Shown: positions 1-8,273 of the stretch, in pieces | Layout: each line of letters starts with the position of its first letter | Numbering within the stretch: position 1 is the first letter of the stretch | Origin: Planctomycetota bacterium | GTDB lineage: Bacteria; Planctomycetota; Planctomycetia; Pirellulales; Pirellulaceae | DNA: 35,715 bases | Assembly (NCBI GenBank): GCA_024277285.1 | Contig: JAJRVM010000213.1 | Coordinates: forward strand, 1-35,715 | Direction of reading: 5' to 3' | The notes under the pieces: generated by a model | The model's input: only the letters and a program-made list of their open reading frames with translations | What the model was told of the DNA's origin: nothing | Database searches by the model: none | Made by a program: the position numbers and the translations under genes

Positions 1-287
1 GTGATGTCGCAGGTATCCGGGATGCCGTTTCCGTTGCAATCCTGACTCGTGCCGTTGAGGATGTCGCAGGAGTCGGCCACGCTGTTCGCGTTGCAGTCCG
101 GCTCGCACTCGTCGGGGATGCCGTTGGCCGTGCAATCCTGACTCGTACCGGCGGTGATGTCGCAAGAGTCCAGTATCCCGTTCGTATTGCAGTCGTTACC
201 GGCCAGTTCGCAGCTATCGGGAATGCCGTTGGCGTTGCAGTCGGCGCTGGTGCCGGCTGTGATGTCGCAGGTATCCGGGATGCCGTT
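1..287. repeat. Direct DNA repeats inside the repeat-protein gene
   Basis: A 29-base sequence at 1-29 is repeated exactly at 259-287. Shorter near-copies lie between them, each encoding one DCNxNGIPDxC unit. The identity at DNA level suggests recent unit duplication or homogenisation of the coding repeat. Confidence 0.8.
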
Positions 288-539
288 ATTATTGCAGTCG
301 GGATCACAGCTCACGGTGCAAAAGAACGGACCTCCAGGCGCAGTGCTGCCGACACTAATCTCGCATTCGTCTGGAATGCCGTTGACATTGCAATCCTGGC
401 TTGTGCCTGAACTGATATCGGTTGCGTCGAGCACACCATTGGCGTTGCAGTCAGCGGCCAGAGCTCGAGTCGCCGACAAGGCTCCCAGCGAGACAGAGCA
501 AACACACAGTAACCGACAGACCGAGGGCCTGAGGAACAT
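1..539 (-). CDS. Secreted DCNxNGIPDxC (thrombospondin type-3-like) repeat protein, 3' end off the window
   Basis: The frame is open from an ATG at 539 to the left edge (179 codons, no stop), so only the N-terminal part is present. Residues 1-29 form a signal peptide: MFLR, then a hydrophobic stretch, ending near ALA-A. After it come at least seven short repeats of the form DCNxNGIPDxCDI or DCNANSVADSC, separated by linkers such as TAGTSQ. These Asp/Asn-rich, Cys-paired units resemble calcium-binding thrombospondin type-3 repeats and are common in secreted planctomycete proteins. AAGGAG at 547-552 lies 7 bases before the ATG and supports this start. Function unknown; probably an extracellular or cell-surface protein whose repeats are stabilised by calcium and disulfides. 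The C-terminal domain, which would tell more, is outside the window. Confidence 0.85.
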   Translation of the reverse strand, partial: MFLRPSVCRLLCVCSVSLGALSATRALAADCNANGVLDATDISSGTSQDCNVNGIPDECEISVGSTAPGGPFFCTVSCDPDCNNNGIPDTCDITAGTSADCNANGIPDSCELAGNDCNTNGILDSCDITAGTSQDCTANGIPDECEPDCNANSVADSCDILNGTSQDCNGNGIPDTCDI

Positions 540-1211
540 CGCGAGACTCCTTCTTCAGTTTTTGGCAATTATCCGGTCGGAAAGCGGCGTCGATCCCGAA
601 CACCCAAACGAGGTCCCATAGAATCGACCTGTGTAGCTTCCCATCCCCCCGTTATGCGCCCTTGCCCCAGGCGTACCACGGTCCAACTACCTGACACGCG
701 TCCACATGTCGAACCCGGTCAGGCCGCCAGCATACCTACCCGGCTAGGTTATTCGTTCATGACGTGGCAAGTCAAGACAAATCTCGCAATAATAACGAGG
801 CATGCGACCGGTAATGAGACCGCTCCTCGAGTCCATTCGCCTGTTGAACGTCATCCGCAATAATGGCTGTGGCGTACCAAACCTGAGTTCGTAGATAAGG
901 ACGGTCTTATGTTCATGGCTTCGTCGAGAAATGTTACTCTGCAACTTTATCGCTCAACGGTAACTGTTCATCATCGGGATGTCTGGTGTATTTGTGACCG
1001 AGATGTTTCAGCTTCATGGCACTTCCTCAACACCGTGTTTCACGACTATCGCAGCGAAATCATCTCTGCAAGCCGCAGCGCCGGCGCGACGGGGTTGCGC
1101 GGCCCAGGAACACCGGGCCGTACACGAATGGTTGAACCGCGCGGGCCCGCCAGAATCGGAAGCTGTTCCGCCCGCGGCGTGGGGCGTCATAAAATGTATG
1201 AAATGTGGGAA
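540..1211. other. Intergenic region, no convincing gene
   Basis: This stretch separates the repeat protein from the HD-GYP gene. The best reading frames are a plus-strand 106-codon frame at 909-1229, with an AAGGA 7 bases before its ATG, and an overlapping plus-strand 78-codon frame at 979-1215 ending in a CxxC. Neither resembles a known family, and both end inside or next to the convergent HD-GYP gene, so I do not call them as genes. The -10-like GATAAT (minus strand, 568-573) lies upstream of the repeat-protein gene but has no matching -35. Confidence 0.4.
1140..1176 (-). terminator. Possible hairpin terminator after the HD-GYP gene
   Basis: CGCGGGC (1140-1146) can pair with GCCCGCG (1170-1176), and an inner hairpin CGGAA-GCTG-TTCCG lies at 1157-1170. 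It sits 36-72 bases past the stop of the minus-strand signalling gene. There is no T-run, so it may be Rho-dependent or simply a GC-rich structure. Confidence 0.3.
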
Positions 1212-3839
1212 CTAGAAGTCCACGAGTAGTGGTTGATTTGCCCCCTCACTCTCCCGAAAGTTGTCGGCAAGAGTGATCGCTAGCCGCTTGAAATCTTCCA
1301 CATGTCGCAAAAACGCTTCGACGATTACGGGGTCAAATTGTTTACCGGAGGCGTCTCGGATAATGCCCTCAGCCGTTTCGTGGGACATCGCCTTTTTGTA
1401 GGGACGTTCGGTGGTCACCGCGTCATATACATCGGCGATGGCCACGATACGCGCGGCGAGAGGAATCTCGTGGCGCTTCAATTTAGATGGATAGCCCTCT
1501 CCATTAAACCACTCGTGGTGACTATAGGCTATGTCTTCGGCTACTTCCAGCATACGGACGGTGGGTACTCGCTTGCGCACGCTCCGAATCGTATCCCGTC
1601 CTATTGTGGTATGGGTTTCCATGATGGCCCGTTCTTCCGCAGTCAACGGTCCCGGTTTGAGCAGGATTCGGTCGGGGATGGCGACCTTGCCGATATCGTG
1701 AATGGGGGTGGCTCGCCTCATGTCTTGCAGAAACTCATCGCTCAGTTGTTCTTCGAAGTAGCCTTGCATTCGAAGATCCTCCGCCAACACCAAGGCGTAT
1801 TCCGTCACACGCTCGACATGTCGCCCGGTATCACTATCGCGTCGCTCCGCAAGCAAGGCAAATGCCGCAAGAATGGAGTCTCTGGCTTCGTCACGAGCCT
1901 CACGGCTTTGGATGGCGTGAATCGAAGTTCCCGTAATCTGCGTGATCAAGTCGATGTACCCAAGTTCCGCATCACTAAACGGACGGTGATCCAACCTCTC
2001 GGAGAAGTTAAACACACCAAGAATATCCGCGCCAACACCGATGGGGGTATACACCAACGGCACAGAGGCAAAAAAGGGCGTCTCGTATCGATTGGGGGTC
2101 GGGAACTCTTCATCGGATGAGTTGATTACTCTGGCGGCACCGGTCAGGTATACGCGACCGGCGATCGACTCTCCGATCGGGATACCTTCCGTCGGTATCA
2201 CCTCCTGATCCAATCCCACGGATTGTGCAACGATCAATGTTTTCGACTGTGCGTCCGGCAACATGATCGACACACGTGAACAAGACGTCAGTTCGGCGGC
2301 CACGTCTACCGTTTGACGCAACGCATCCTCCAATACATCGCAGGACCCCAGAGACCGAGTGAGCTCAAGCAATAGCCCCAGGACCCGTGCCTGTTCTCCT
2401 CGCGTCGCATTGCTCTCGGCCAGGCAATGCTCAATATTTTTAGACCACAACATGAAACGGATACGATTCACCAACTCCTGAAACCGGAGTGGCTTAAGTA
2501 TGAAATCGTCTGCGCCAGCGGCCAAACACTCCTGCATCGCCAGCGCATCGACGCGGGCACTGATCACCACGATTGGTATATCTTTCGTACGTTCTTGAGA
2601 ACGCAGCCGGCCAATCGCACTGAGACCATCCAATCCCGGCATCACAAGGTCCAACAGGATGGCATCAGGCTGCGCGCGTTCCGCGAGCGACAACCCTTCA
2701 ACAGCCGAGTTCGTTTCCAGGACCGTGAATCCCTGCTGCTCCAGTGTGTGCCGGTATAGCAATCGCGCATCCGCATCGTCGTCGATCGCCAATACCGTGT
2801 GCCCTTCTCCATCTCTGGAACTGGCCAGTATGTCGGTCTGATTGTTCGACGCATGTTGGAATCCGTCATCCGACGAACTATCGGAATCAACGCAAACACG
2901 GTTTCGACCGGTGCTCTTGGCCTTATAGAGTGCGACATCTGCACGGCGCAGCGTTTCTTCCCACCCCTCCGGACACGACTCGGCGATACCGATGCTGGCC
3001 GTCACGCAATTTGCTGTCGGGCTTGCCGGGTGGACCAAACCCGCATCAACAATCGCACGGCACAGTCGCTCGCCCAGTTCCAACGCTTGTGCCTCCGTAG
3101 TATTTGGTGCCAGGATCACGAACTCTTCCCCGCCGTAGCGACCAACCACCTCAATCCCTCGACAGGTCGCCCTCAGACACCGACAAAACTTCTTGAGACA
3201 TTCATCGCCATGCTGATGCCCTAAGGCATCGTTGAGCAGCTTGAAGTGATCGATGTCGAGCATCAACACACTATACGGCGCGCCGGATCGACTCGAGCGG
3301 GCTTGCTCTGCTGTAATGGCTTCCTCCCAAGCGCCTCGATTCAAAACGTCAGTCAAGGAATCCTGCCGCGCAATCTTGGCAAGTTCCATATTCGTTTCGG
3401 CCACGAGACTGGATAAATCTTCCAAACGCTTGTTCTGCTCTATCAGCTCATTCTGCGCTCGCTTCAATTCAAGGTGGACCGAAACGCGTGCTTTCACTTC
3501 TGAGATACGGAACGGTTTGGTCACATAGTCGCAACCACCGAGAGAGAAGGCCGTCTCAACATCACCGGAATCTGATCGAGCCGTCAGAAAGATAATCGGT
3601 ATACCAGCCGTCTCCGGATCTGATTTGAGGATCTTGCATACCTCAAAACCGTCAATACCCGGCAGTTCGATATCCAGAAGAATCAGATCCGGTTGATGCG
3701 CCCTGGCGAGACGTTCCCCGTCCTCTCCAGTCTCGGCTTTGATCGTGCCATACCCGGACTTGCCAAGCGCACGGGTGAGCAGCGTCAGGTTGACAGCGTT
3801 ATCGTCAACGACCAGGATTCGTCCAGACGCTTGCGCCAT
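1212..3839 (-). CDS. REC-GGDEF-REC-GAF-HD-GYP response regulator (c-di-GMP synthesis and hydrolysis)
   Basis: From the ATG at 3839 the protein has 875 residues. Order of domains: receiver 1 (about 8-125; DD pair then phospho-acceptor D56 in LLLDIELP); a short coiled linker; GGDEF domain (about 160-320) with an intact GGEEF active site at 236-240; receiver 2 (about 348-460, acceptor D397); GAF-like sensor (about 490-650); HD-GYP domain (about 665-855) with H714-D715 and the HHE...GYP signature (GYP 782-784). The inhibitory-site position reads RGIE rather than RxxD, so product feedback may be weak. The protein could both make and degrade cyclic di-GMP under control of partner histidine kinases, in the cytoplasm. 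An in-frame GTG at 3881 is an alternative start; neither start has a strong Shine-Dalgarno, but ATG 3839 lies directly before the receiver fold. No kinase gene is adjacent. The function of each domain is inferred from motifs. Confidence 0.9.
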   Translation of the reverse strand: MAQASGRILVVDDNAVNLTLLTRALGKSGYGTIKAETGEDGERLARAHQPDLILLDIELPGIDGFEVCKILKSDPETAGIPIIFLTARSDSGDVETAFSLGGCDYVTKPFRISEVKARVSVHLELKRAQNELIEQNKRLEDLSSLVAETNMELAKIARQDSLTDVLNRGAWEEAITAEQARSSRSGAPYSVLMLDIDHFKLLNDALGHQHGDECLKKFCRCLRATCRGIEVVGRYGGEEFVILAPNTTEAQALELGERLCRAIVDAGLVHPASPTANCVTASIGIAESCPEGWEETLRRADVALYKAKSTGRNRVCVDSDSSSDDGFQHASNNQTDILASSRDGEGHTVLAIDDDADARLLYRHTLEQQGFTVLETNSAVEGLSLAERAQPDAILLDLVMPGLDGLSAIGRLRSQERTKDIPIVVISARVDALAMQECLAAGADDFILKPLRFQELVNRIRFMLWSKNIEHCLAESNATRGEQARVLGLLLELTRSLGSCDVLEDALRQTVDVAAELTSCSRVSIMLPDAQSKTLIVAQSVGLDQEVIPTEGIPIGESIAGRVYLTGAARVINSSDEEFPTPNRYETPFFASVPLVYTPIGVGADILGVFNFSERLDHRPFSDAELGYIDLITQITGTSIHAIQSREARDEARDSILAAFALLAERRDSDTGRHVERVTEYALVLAEDLRMQGYFEEQLSDEFLQDMRRATPIHDIGKVAIPDRILLKPGPLTAEERAIMETHTTIGRDTIRSVRKRVPTVRMLEVAEDIAYSHHEWFNGEGYPSKLKRHEIPLAARIVAIADVYDAVTTERPYKKAMSHETAEGIIRDASGKQFDPVIVEAFLRHVEDFKRLAITLADNFRESEGANQPLLVDF

Positions 3840-4006
3840 ACCATGTCCAGCCTGGGTCCGTCCGTTACAACGAACCACCACCCGTTACCCGAAACACACT
3901 GCGTGCCGGAGAACCCCCGCATCACCTCCTGCGAACACGTTACAACGCACCTATCAGATGCGTATGCATCACAATGAACGACTGATACAGGTCGCGTGCA
4001 GCACCC

Positions 4007-4237
4007 TTATGGATCGGCGTGCCACCGAGTGATCTTGTGACCCTTCTCGAGTAGGTGATGATCGGACCCTGCCGTATGGTCGAACCCGGATCCATGCGTG
4101 GTACCGATCATCCCGGGACGGGGAGCCCCGGCAAAAGAACTCGACTGAAGGCCGATAACCGGCCCCGTTCCGCCACACCATCCTCCCGCCGTTTCGCGTG
4201 CCCCGCGATCCAAAACGTCCGTATTCACTGCACGCAC
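4007..4237 (-). CDS. Uncertain small ORF, 76 codons
   Basis: A GTG-started frame of 76 codons with mostly G/C or T third positions, ending in GHKITRWHADP. The frame stays open 10 codons further upstream (GRLGDITVAA), where there is no good start codon and no Shine-Dalgarno. I recognise no family. It could be a short gene, the remnant of a decayed one, or a chance frame in a promoter region. It is 167 bases upstream of the HD-GYP start on the same strand. Confidence 0.2.
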   Translation of the reverse strand: MRAVNTDVLDRGARETAGGWCGGTGPVIGLQSSSFAGAPRPGMIGTTHGSGFDHTAGSDHHLLEKGHKITRWHADP

Positions 4238-4324
4238 AGCCGCGACCGTGATGTCGCCAAGTCTGCCTTACGTAACCGAACAGCAGCATGACCCGTGTAC
4301 CCTATTCGCCGTGCGTCCAAAGGG

Positions 4325-4330
4325 TATAGT
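4325..4330 (+). promoter_or_regulatory. -10-like TATAGT next to the DMT transporter start
   Basis: TATAGT ends 7 bases before ATG 4338, so transcription from it would begin at or next to the start codon. There is no Shine-Dalgarno before this ATG and no clear -35 box. A leaderless transcript is possible but unproven. Confidence 0.25.
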
Positions 4331-4337
4331 GGTGCGT

Positions 4338-5273
4338 ATGGATCACACGAACATCGGCGAGCTCTGTTCCCTGGGAGCCGCTATGTCTTGGGCGATGGCG
4401 CTGGTGTTGTTCAAACGTGCCGGCGAGACCGTATCGGCTTTGGCGTTGAATCTTTTCAAAAACGCCTTAGCGCTCGTACTCCTCGGCGCGACGTTGGTCC
4501 TCATGCCAGGCTCGATCGATACCCTCCGAGAATGTTCGACCTACGATTTATGGATTCTTTCCTTCAGCGGCGTGATCGGGATTGCCGTCGCCGACACGTT
4601 GTTCCTGGAAGCACTGCACCGGCTGGGTGTCGGGCTCATCTCGGTTGTGGAATGCACCTACAGCCCGTTTGTTCTTTTGTTTTCGGCACTTCTCCTAGCG
4701 GAGCCGTTGAGCACTTCTCACTATTTGGGAATGGTCATGATCGTGGGAGGTGTGCTGATCGCCTCGCGGCACCCGCCCCCCGAAGGACGTACCCGCGGCG
4801 CGGTGGCCTTCGGTTTCCTGCTCGGTGCGTCGAGCATGGCCCTGATGAGCTATGGAATCGTCATGGTCAAACCAATCTTGGAAGGACGCGGCGTGCCGTT
4901 GATTGCCGCCACCGCACTGAGACTGGCCGCGGGTACCGTACCGCTTGTACTTTTCGCTTGGGCTTCTCCCGGACGGAGAGCGCATTTCGCTGTGTTTCGC
5001 GTCACTCCCCACTGGAAGTGGATGGTGCCGGGGTCGATACTCGGAACGTACGTGGCGATGATTCTGTGGGTTGCCGGGTTCAAATACGCCGACGCCGCGG
5101 TGGCCGGCATCATCAATCAAACCTCAATCATCTTCGCACTGATCCTCGCATCGATTTTTTTGAAGGAACACCTCACTCGTCGAAAGATGATCGCCGTCGT
5201 CCTGGCCGCGTTCGGCGTGTTGACGGCAACCCAACGATGGTTTGATCCCCCCGTGATACCGGGTAACGGATAG
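4338..5273 (+). CDS. DMT-superfamily (EamA) transporter
   Basis: 311 residues with about ten hydrophobic segments arranged as two EamA repeats (roughly residues 6-140 and 155-300). This is the usual layout of drug/metabolite-transporter permeases of the inner membrane, which export or import small metabolites. Features seen: an N-terminal start GELCSLGAAMSWAMALVLFK, a repeat-1 end in LGMVMIVGGVLIASR, and a repeat-2 end in KEHLTRRKMIAVVLAAFGVL, all typical of the family. The frame is open 30 codons further upstream (ATG 4248), but that extension is polar and unlike the family, so ATG 4338 was chosen. Substrate cannot be read from sequence. It is a single gene, divergent from the HD-GYP gene and convergent with the RND operon. 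Confidence 0.85.
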   Translation: MDHTNIGELCSLGAAMSWAMALVLFKRAGETVSALALNLFKNALALVLLGATLVLMPGSIDTLRECSTYDLWILSFSGVIGIAVADTLFLEALHRLGVGLISVVECTYSPFVLLFSALLLAEPLSTSHYLGMVMIVGGVLIASRHPPPEGRTRGAVAFGFLLGASSMALMSYGIVMVKPILEGRGVPLIAATALRLAAGTVPLVLFAWASPGRRAHFAVFRVTPHWKWMVPGSILGTYVAMILWVAGFKYADAAVAGIINQTSIIFALILASIFLKEHLTRRKMIAVVLAAFGVLTATQRWFDPPVIPGNG

Positions 5274-5299
5274 CGCACGCTCACGGGCCAATTGGCAGG

Positions 5300-6949
5300 C
5301 TAACCGTCTTTGGACGGTTCCGCATCCCCATCCCTTTTCTCCTCGGTGCCTGTCAAGGCCGCGTGTACCGTGTCGGCGTCGATCAACCCGATGGCGGCGA
5401 GAAGATTCACCTGTGATTGATTGTACTGCACGACCGCCCCGGCATATCGAAGGCGTGCTTGATTGGCCGCGTCTTGGGCCTGAAGCACATCCAACGGCAC
5501 CATGATTCCCGCCTGCAGGTTGGCCTCTGTCTGCCGTAGCGTTTCTTCCGCCGCATCCACTTGTTTCCGTGCGAGCTTGATGAGTTCTCGGTGCGCCTCA
5601 CTGGCCTTCACCGCCCGCACCACGTCCCCCTTCACTCGCGACAGGGTTTTTTCTGCATCAATCGCCGCACGACGTTCGCGCGCGCCCGCCTTTTTCAGCT
5701 CTCCGAAGGCAGACAGGCTCAGCCTCCAACCCACACCAGCGCGCGCACGCTGCTGATCACGAAGACCGGAGGATTGGTCTGACCGGCCACCACCTCGTCG
5801 CGACAGTTGTAGCACGCCTTCCTTCAGTAGCCCGTTGGTCACAGGGTTTCCCGTGAACGACCCCGAGGATGAACTCGGATTGACGATCAGATTCGACGGC
5901 ACGCCTTGTTCCGGCTCGACATTACTCGAATGGCCCATGACGCCGCCGTATTGGTAGCTCAGGGCGAACTCAGGCCCGTATTGCCCCCACCAGGCGGCAT
6001 CCTTGTTGGCGACGGCCGCCCCCACCAATTCACGCTCGCTCGCCAGATCCGGACGAAACGCCAGGGCGTAACCCATGAGCTCTTCGATACTCAGGTCGTC
6101 GCGAACATAATCCGTCGGAGGCAGTTCCGATATACTCGGCACGAGCGTGACACCCGGGTCCATGTCCAACGTTCGGCTCAATGAGACAGACGCTTCATAA
6201 AACGCCGCCATCGCGAGGATCAGATCCTGACGGCGCTTCGCCAACCGCGCCTCGGCGCGGAGCTGGTCGGCCAACACACCCACACCCGTATGTGTGCGTA
6301 GCCTCGCAATGCGCGTCAATTCTTCGGCCTCAACCAAGCTCTGATCGGCCGCCGACACTTTCGCCTGCTCGAAGGCCAACGTGTAAAACTCGACAATGGC
6401 ACGTCGTAACGTTTCCGCAACGACAGCTTTGGCGGTGAATTCGGCTGCCGACAACCGTTTCCTCGCCGCCGCGATGTTGGCGATAACTCGACCGGGATTG
6501 ATCACCCACTGAATCGCAACGGAAGGACTAAAGGTATCAAACTTCACGCCCACGATATCACCTTCGGTAGCTCGAACGGCACCTTCGACATGCTCGAAGA
6601 TGGCTGTCGGCACGATCACCGGAAACGCGGCACCGATGGTGCTCTCCACATTCCCCTCCGACTCTGCGACAGCCTCACGTGCCAAGCGTATGTCCAGATT
6701 GTTCCCGACGGCGAGCGCAGCCACCGTCGCCGCGTCCACAGGAAGCAACTCCGTGAACATCGGACGGATCGACTTGGAACTCAGCGATAGCGAAGGCAAA
6801 CCACGGTCAATACGGACGGGTGTGATGTCAGGCCGATCAGGCACGATCGCCGGCTCGTGCGAAGCACAACCCGACGTGAGGCTGGCCGCTGCGAGCGAGA
6901 ACAGAAAGGGAGCCACGGCTCGGTGCCATATGTTGACAGGGCGTTTCAT
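5300..6949 (-). CDS. TolC/OprM-family outer-membrane efflux lipoprotein
   Basis: 549 residues from ATG 6949. The signal peptide ends in a lipobox, LTSGC, with acylated Cys28. The rest has the two long alpha-helical halves of outer-membrane factors, e.g. FRPDLASERELVGAA near the middle and the C-terminal half ending in an Arg/Ala/Gln-rich heptad region (EETLRQTEANLQAG ... LDVLQAQDAANQARLRY). It would form the trimeric outer-membrane channel of the pump encoded upstream. GGAG lies 6 bases before ATG 6949. The frame also contains a GTG 12 bases upstream (6961), but the ribosome site favours the ATG. It begins 17 bases after the stop of the adaptor gene and is the last gene of the three-gene operon. 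A Gly/Ser/Arg-rich insertion sits near residues 355-395. Confidence 0.9.
   Translation of the reverse strand: MKRPVNIWHRAVAPFLFSLAAASLTSGCASHEPAIVPDRPDITPVRIDRGLPSLSLSSKSIRPMFTELLPVDAATVAALAVGNNLDIRLAREAVAESEGNVESTIGAAFPVIVPTAIFEHVEGAVRATEGDIVGVKFDTFSPSVAIQWVINPGRVIANIAAARKRLSAAEFTAKAVVAETLRRAIVEFYTLAFEQAKVSAADQSLVEAEELTRIARLRTHTGVGVLADQLRAEARLAKRRQDLILAMAAFYEASVSLSRTLDMDPGVTLVPSISELPPTDYVRDDLSIEELMGYALAFRPDLASERELVGAAVANKDAAWWGQYGPEFALSYQYGGVMGHSSNVEPEQGVPSNLIVNPSSSSGSFTGNPVTNGLLKEGVLQLSRRGGGRSDQSSGLRDQQRARAGVGWRLSLSAFGELKKAGARERRAAIDAEKTLSRVKGDVVRAVKASEAHRELIKLARKQVDAAEETLRQTEANLQAGIMVPLDVLQAQDAANQARLRYAGAVVQYNQSQVNLLAAIGLIDADTVHAALTGTEEKRDGDAEPSKDG
5302..5319. terminator. Hairpin between convergent DMT gene and RND operon
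   Basis: AACCGTC-TTTG-GACGGTT is a perfect 7-bp stem. It starts 28 bases after the DMT stop and overlaps the last codons of the outer-membrane-factor gene. The 10-base palindrome GCCAATTGGC lies beside it at 5287-5296. No T-run follows on either strand. Confidence 0.35.
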
Positions 6950-6966
6950 GAACGTCTCCACAATCG

Positions 6967-8241
6967 CTACGACCCCGCTGAAACCGCACGCACGCGCGAG
7001 CCCGGGATAATCGCCCCGCTTGCCGCGGTGATGACCTGATCCGTCTCGGTCAGTCCGGAGACGATCTCCGCCCAGATGCCATCGTCATATCCGATCGTGA
7101 TCGGTACCGACCGCGCCACCCCCTGATCGATGACAAACACCACCGTCTCCGAAGCTATAGTCCGGATCGCCTTGGAGGGGATCAATGTCGCGTGGGCTTT
7201 CGATTCCAACGTCAACGTCGCTCCGACATACATCCCGGGAGAGAGCAGACCGTCGGTGTTGTCGAGATCCACCTCTACCCGCATCGTACGTGTGTCTGGC
7301 CGGATGGCCCCAGCCGTGCGCGATACGGACGCCACCGGAACCGACCGGTCCAACGACCCGATGTCGATGTCTACTTTGGTACCGGGGTGAACGAACGGCG
7401 CATCCACTTCCGCCACGTCCAACACCGCACGAAGCCGGCGTGTGTTCATGATCTGAAGAACCGGTGTCGTCGCGCCTTCCGCACTGGAACGCACAAACGC
7501 TCCCGGATCCACGTTTCGTATGGTCAGCACGCCCTCGAACGGTGCCACCACCGTGGCGTATTTCGCCAGAGTCTGCATCCGTGCGTGCGCGGCCACGGCC
7601 ACCCGCGCATCGGCCCGGGCGACATCCGTGTCGGCGTCAACGCCCGACTGTAACGCCAAGGCACCCGCAACCTGGGATTCCGCCATTCGATACTGAGCAT
7701 CGGTTACCGCTAGCGCACCGATCGCTTCGTCCAACGCCTGCTGCGGCGCAGCGTTTCCCGCACGAAGCTCCTCGAACCGCTTCAAGTTCAATTGATCGAG
7801 TGTGCGCTGCGCGGCGTAGCGTTGGACCTCTGCTCGGGCCGTTTCCACCGCGCGCATCGCCTGCGACGCTTTGGCCCCATAGGCACGCACGGTCGCCTCT
7901 TTGGATGCTACTACCGCTTTGGCCTGGCGGATTTCCTCGATCAACTCCGGTACGTCGATGGTCAACAAAGCCTGACCCGCAGTCACTCGATCTCCAATAT
8001 CCACCTTCACTTCCGACACGTACCCGCTCACCTTGGCGTAGAGGTCTGCCTGTGCCTCGGCAATCAGCGTCCCAGGAAGTGTGACCTGTCGCGTGATCGC
8101 CTGGTTCACCGGCGTCACGACCTGCGCCTGCACGGTCGACTGTGCGTCGGCCGTGCCCGCCATGACGCCGCACCCAAAAGCCGCCGCCCACACGATGGGG
8201 TACATGTTGTGTCGTAGCTTTTGTGTCTTTGTACGATCCAT
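6967..8241 (-). CDS. RND efflux periplasmic adaptor (membrane fusion protein)
   Basis: 424 residues from ATG 8241, which has GGGAG 8 bases upstream. Residues 1-33 form a signal peptide ending TADAQ. Then follow the first half-lipoyl/barrel-sandwich strand (LPGTLIAEAQADLYAKVSGY), an Ala/Gln/Arg-rich alpha-hairpin (about 90-205), the second lipoyl half (ATVVAPFEGVLTIRNVDPGA), the beta-barrel (RLRAVLDVAEVDAPFVHPG) and the membrane-proximal domain. This is the HlyD/AcrA adaptor layout; it bridges pump and outer-membrane channel in the periplasm. An upstream in-frame ATG at 8277 overlaps the pump stop as ATGA, which would couple translation, but gives a non-signal-peptide N-terminus; ATG 8241 is preferred. 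Substrates are unknown. Confidence 0.9.
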   Translation of the reverse strand: MDRTKTQKLRHNMYPIVWAAAFGCGVMAGTADAQSTVQAQVVTPVNQAITRQVTLPGTLIAEAQADLYAKVSGYVSEVKVDIGDRVTAGQALLTIDVPELIEEIRQAKAVVASKEATVRAYGAKASQAMRAVETARAEVQRYAAQRTLDQLNLKRFEELRAGNAAPQQALDEAIGALAVTDAQYRMAESQVAGALALQSGVDADTDVARADARVAVAAHARMQTLAKYATVVAPFEGVLTIRNVDPGAFVRSSAEGATTPVLQIMNTRRLRAVLDVAEVDAPFVHPGTKVDIDIGSLDRSVPVASVSRTAGAIRPDTRTMRVEVDLDNTDGLLSPGMYVGATLTLESKAHATLIPSKAIRTIASETVVFVIDQGVARSVPITIGYDDGIWAEIVSGLTETDQVITAASGAIIPGSRVRAVSAGS

Positions 8242-8273
8242 CGCTATGGCTCCCATTAGAGGTGGCACCACTA

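Larger units (their letters stand above)
3840..4337. other. Divergent intergenic region between the HD-GYP gene and the DMT transporter
   Basis: About 500 bases containing the promoters of both flanking genes. A GATGC-GTAT-GCATC inverted repeat lies at 3957-3970. AGGAGGTG (minus strand, near 3923-3930) abuts an out-of-frame ATG and serves no visible gene. A coding-like minus-strand frame at 4007-4237 is listed separately. Confidence 0.4.

Noticed and set aside
154..621. Plus-strand frame with repeats of GMPLxLQS
   Set aside because: It is the complement of the DCNxNGIPDxC repeats, which have a signal peptide and a good ribosome site on the minus strand.
1302..2120. 272-codon plus-strand frame
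   Set aside because: Lies opposite the HD-GYP/GAF part of the signalling protein, whose motifs are intact.
4060..4150. tRNA-like GGGTTCGACC on the minus strand
   Set aside because: The bases around it do not form a T-arm or an acceptor stem.
4295..5245. 316-codon plus-strand frame overlapping the DMT gene
   Set aside because: Arg-rich with no membrane segments; the overlapping frame is a clear EamA transporter.
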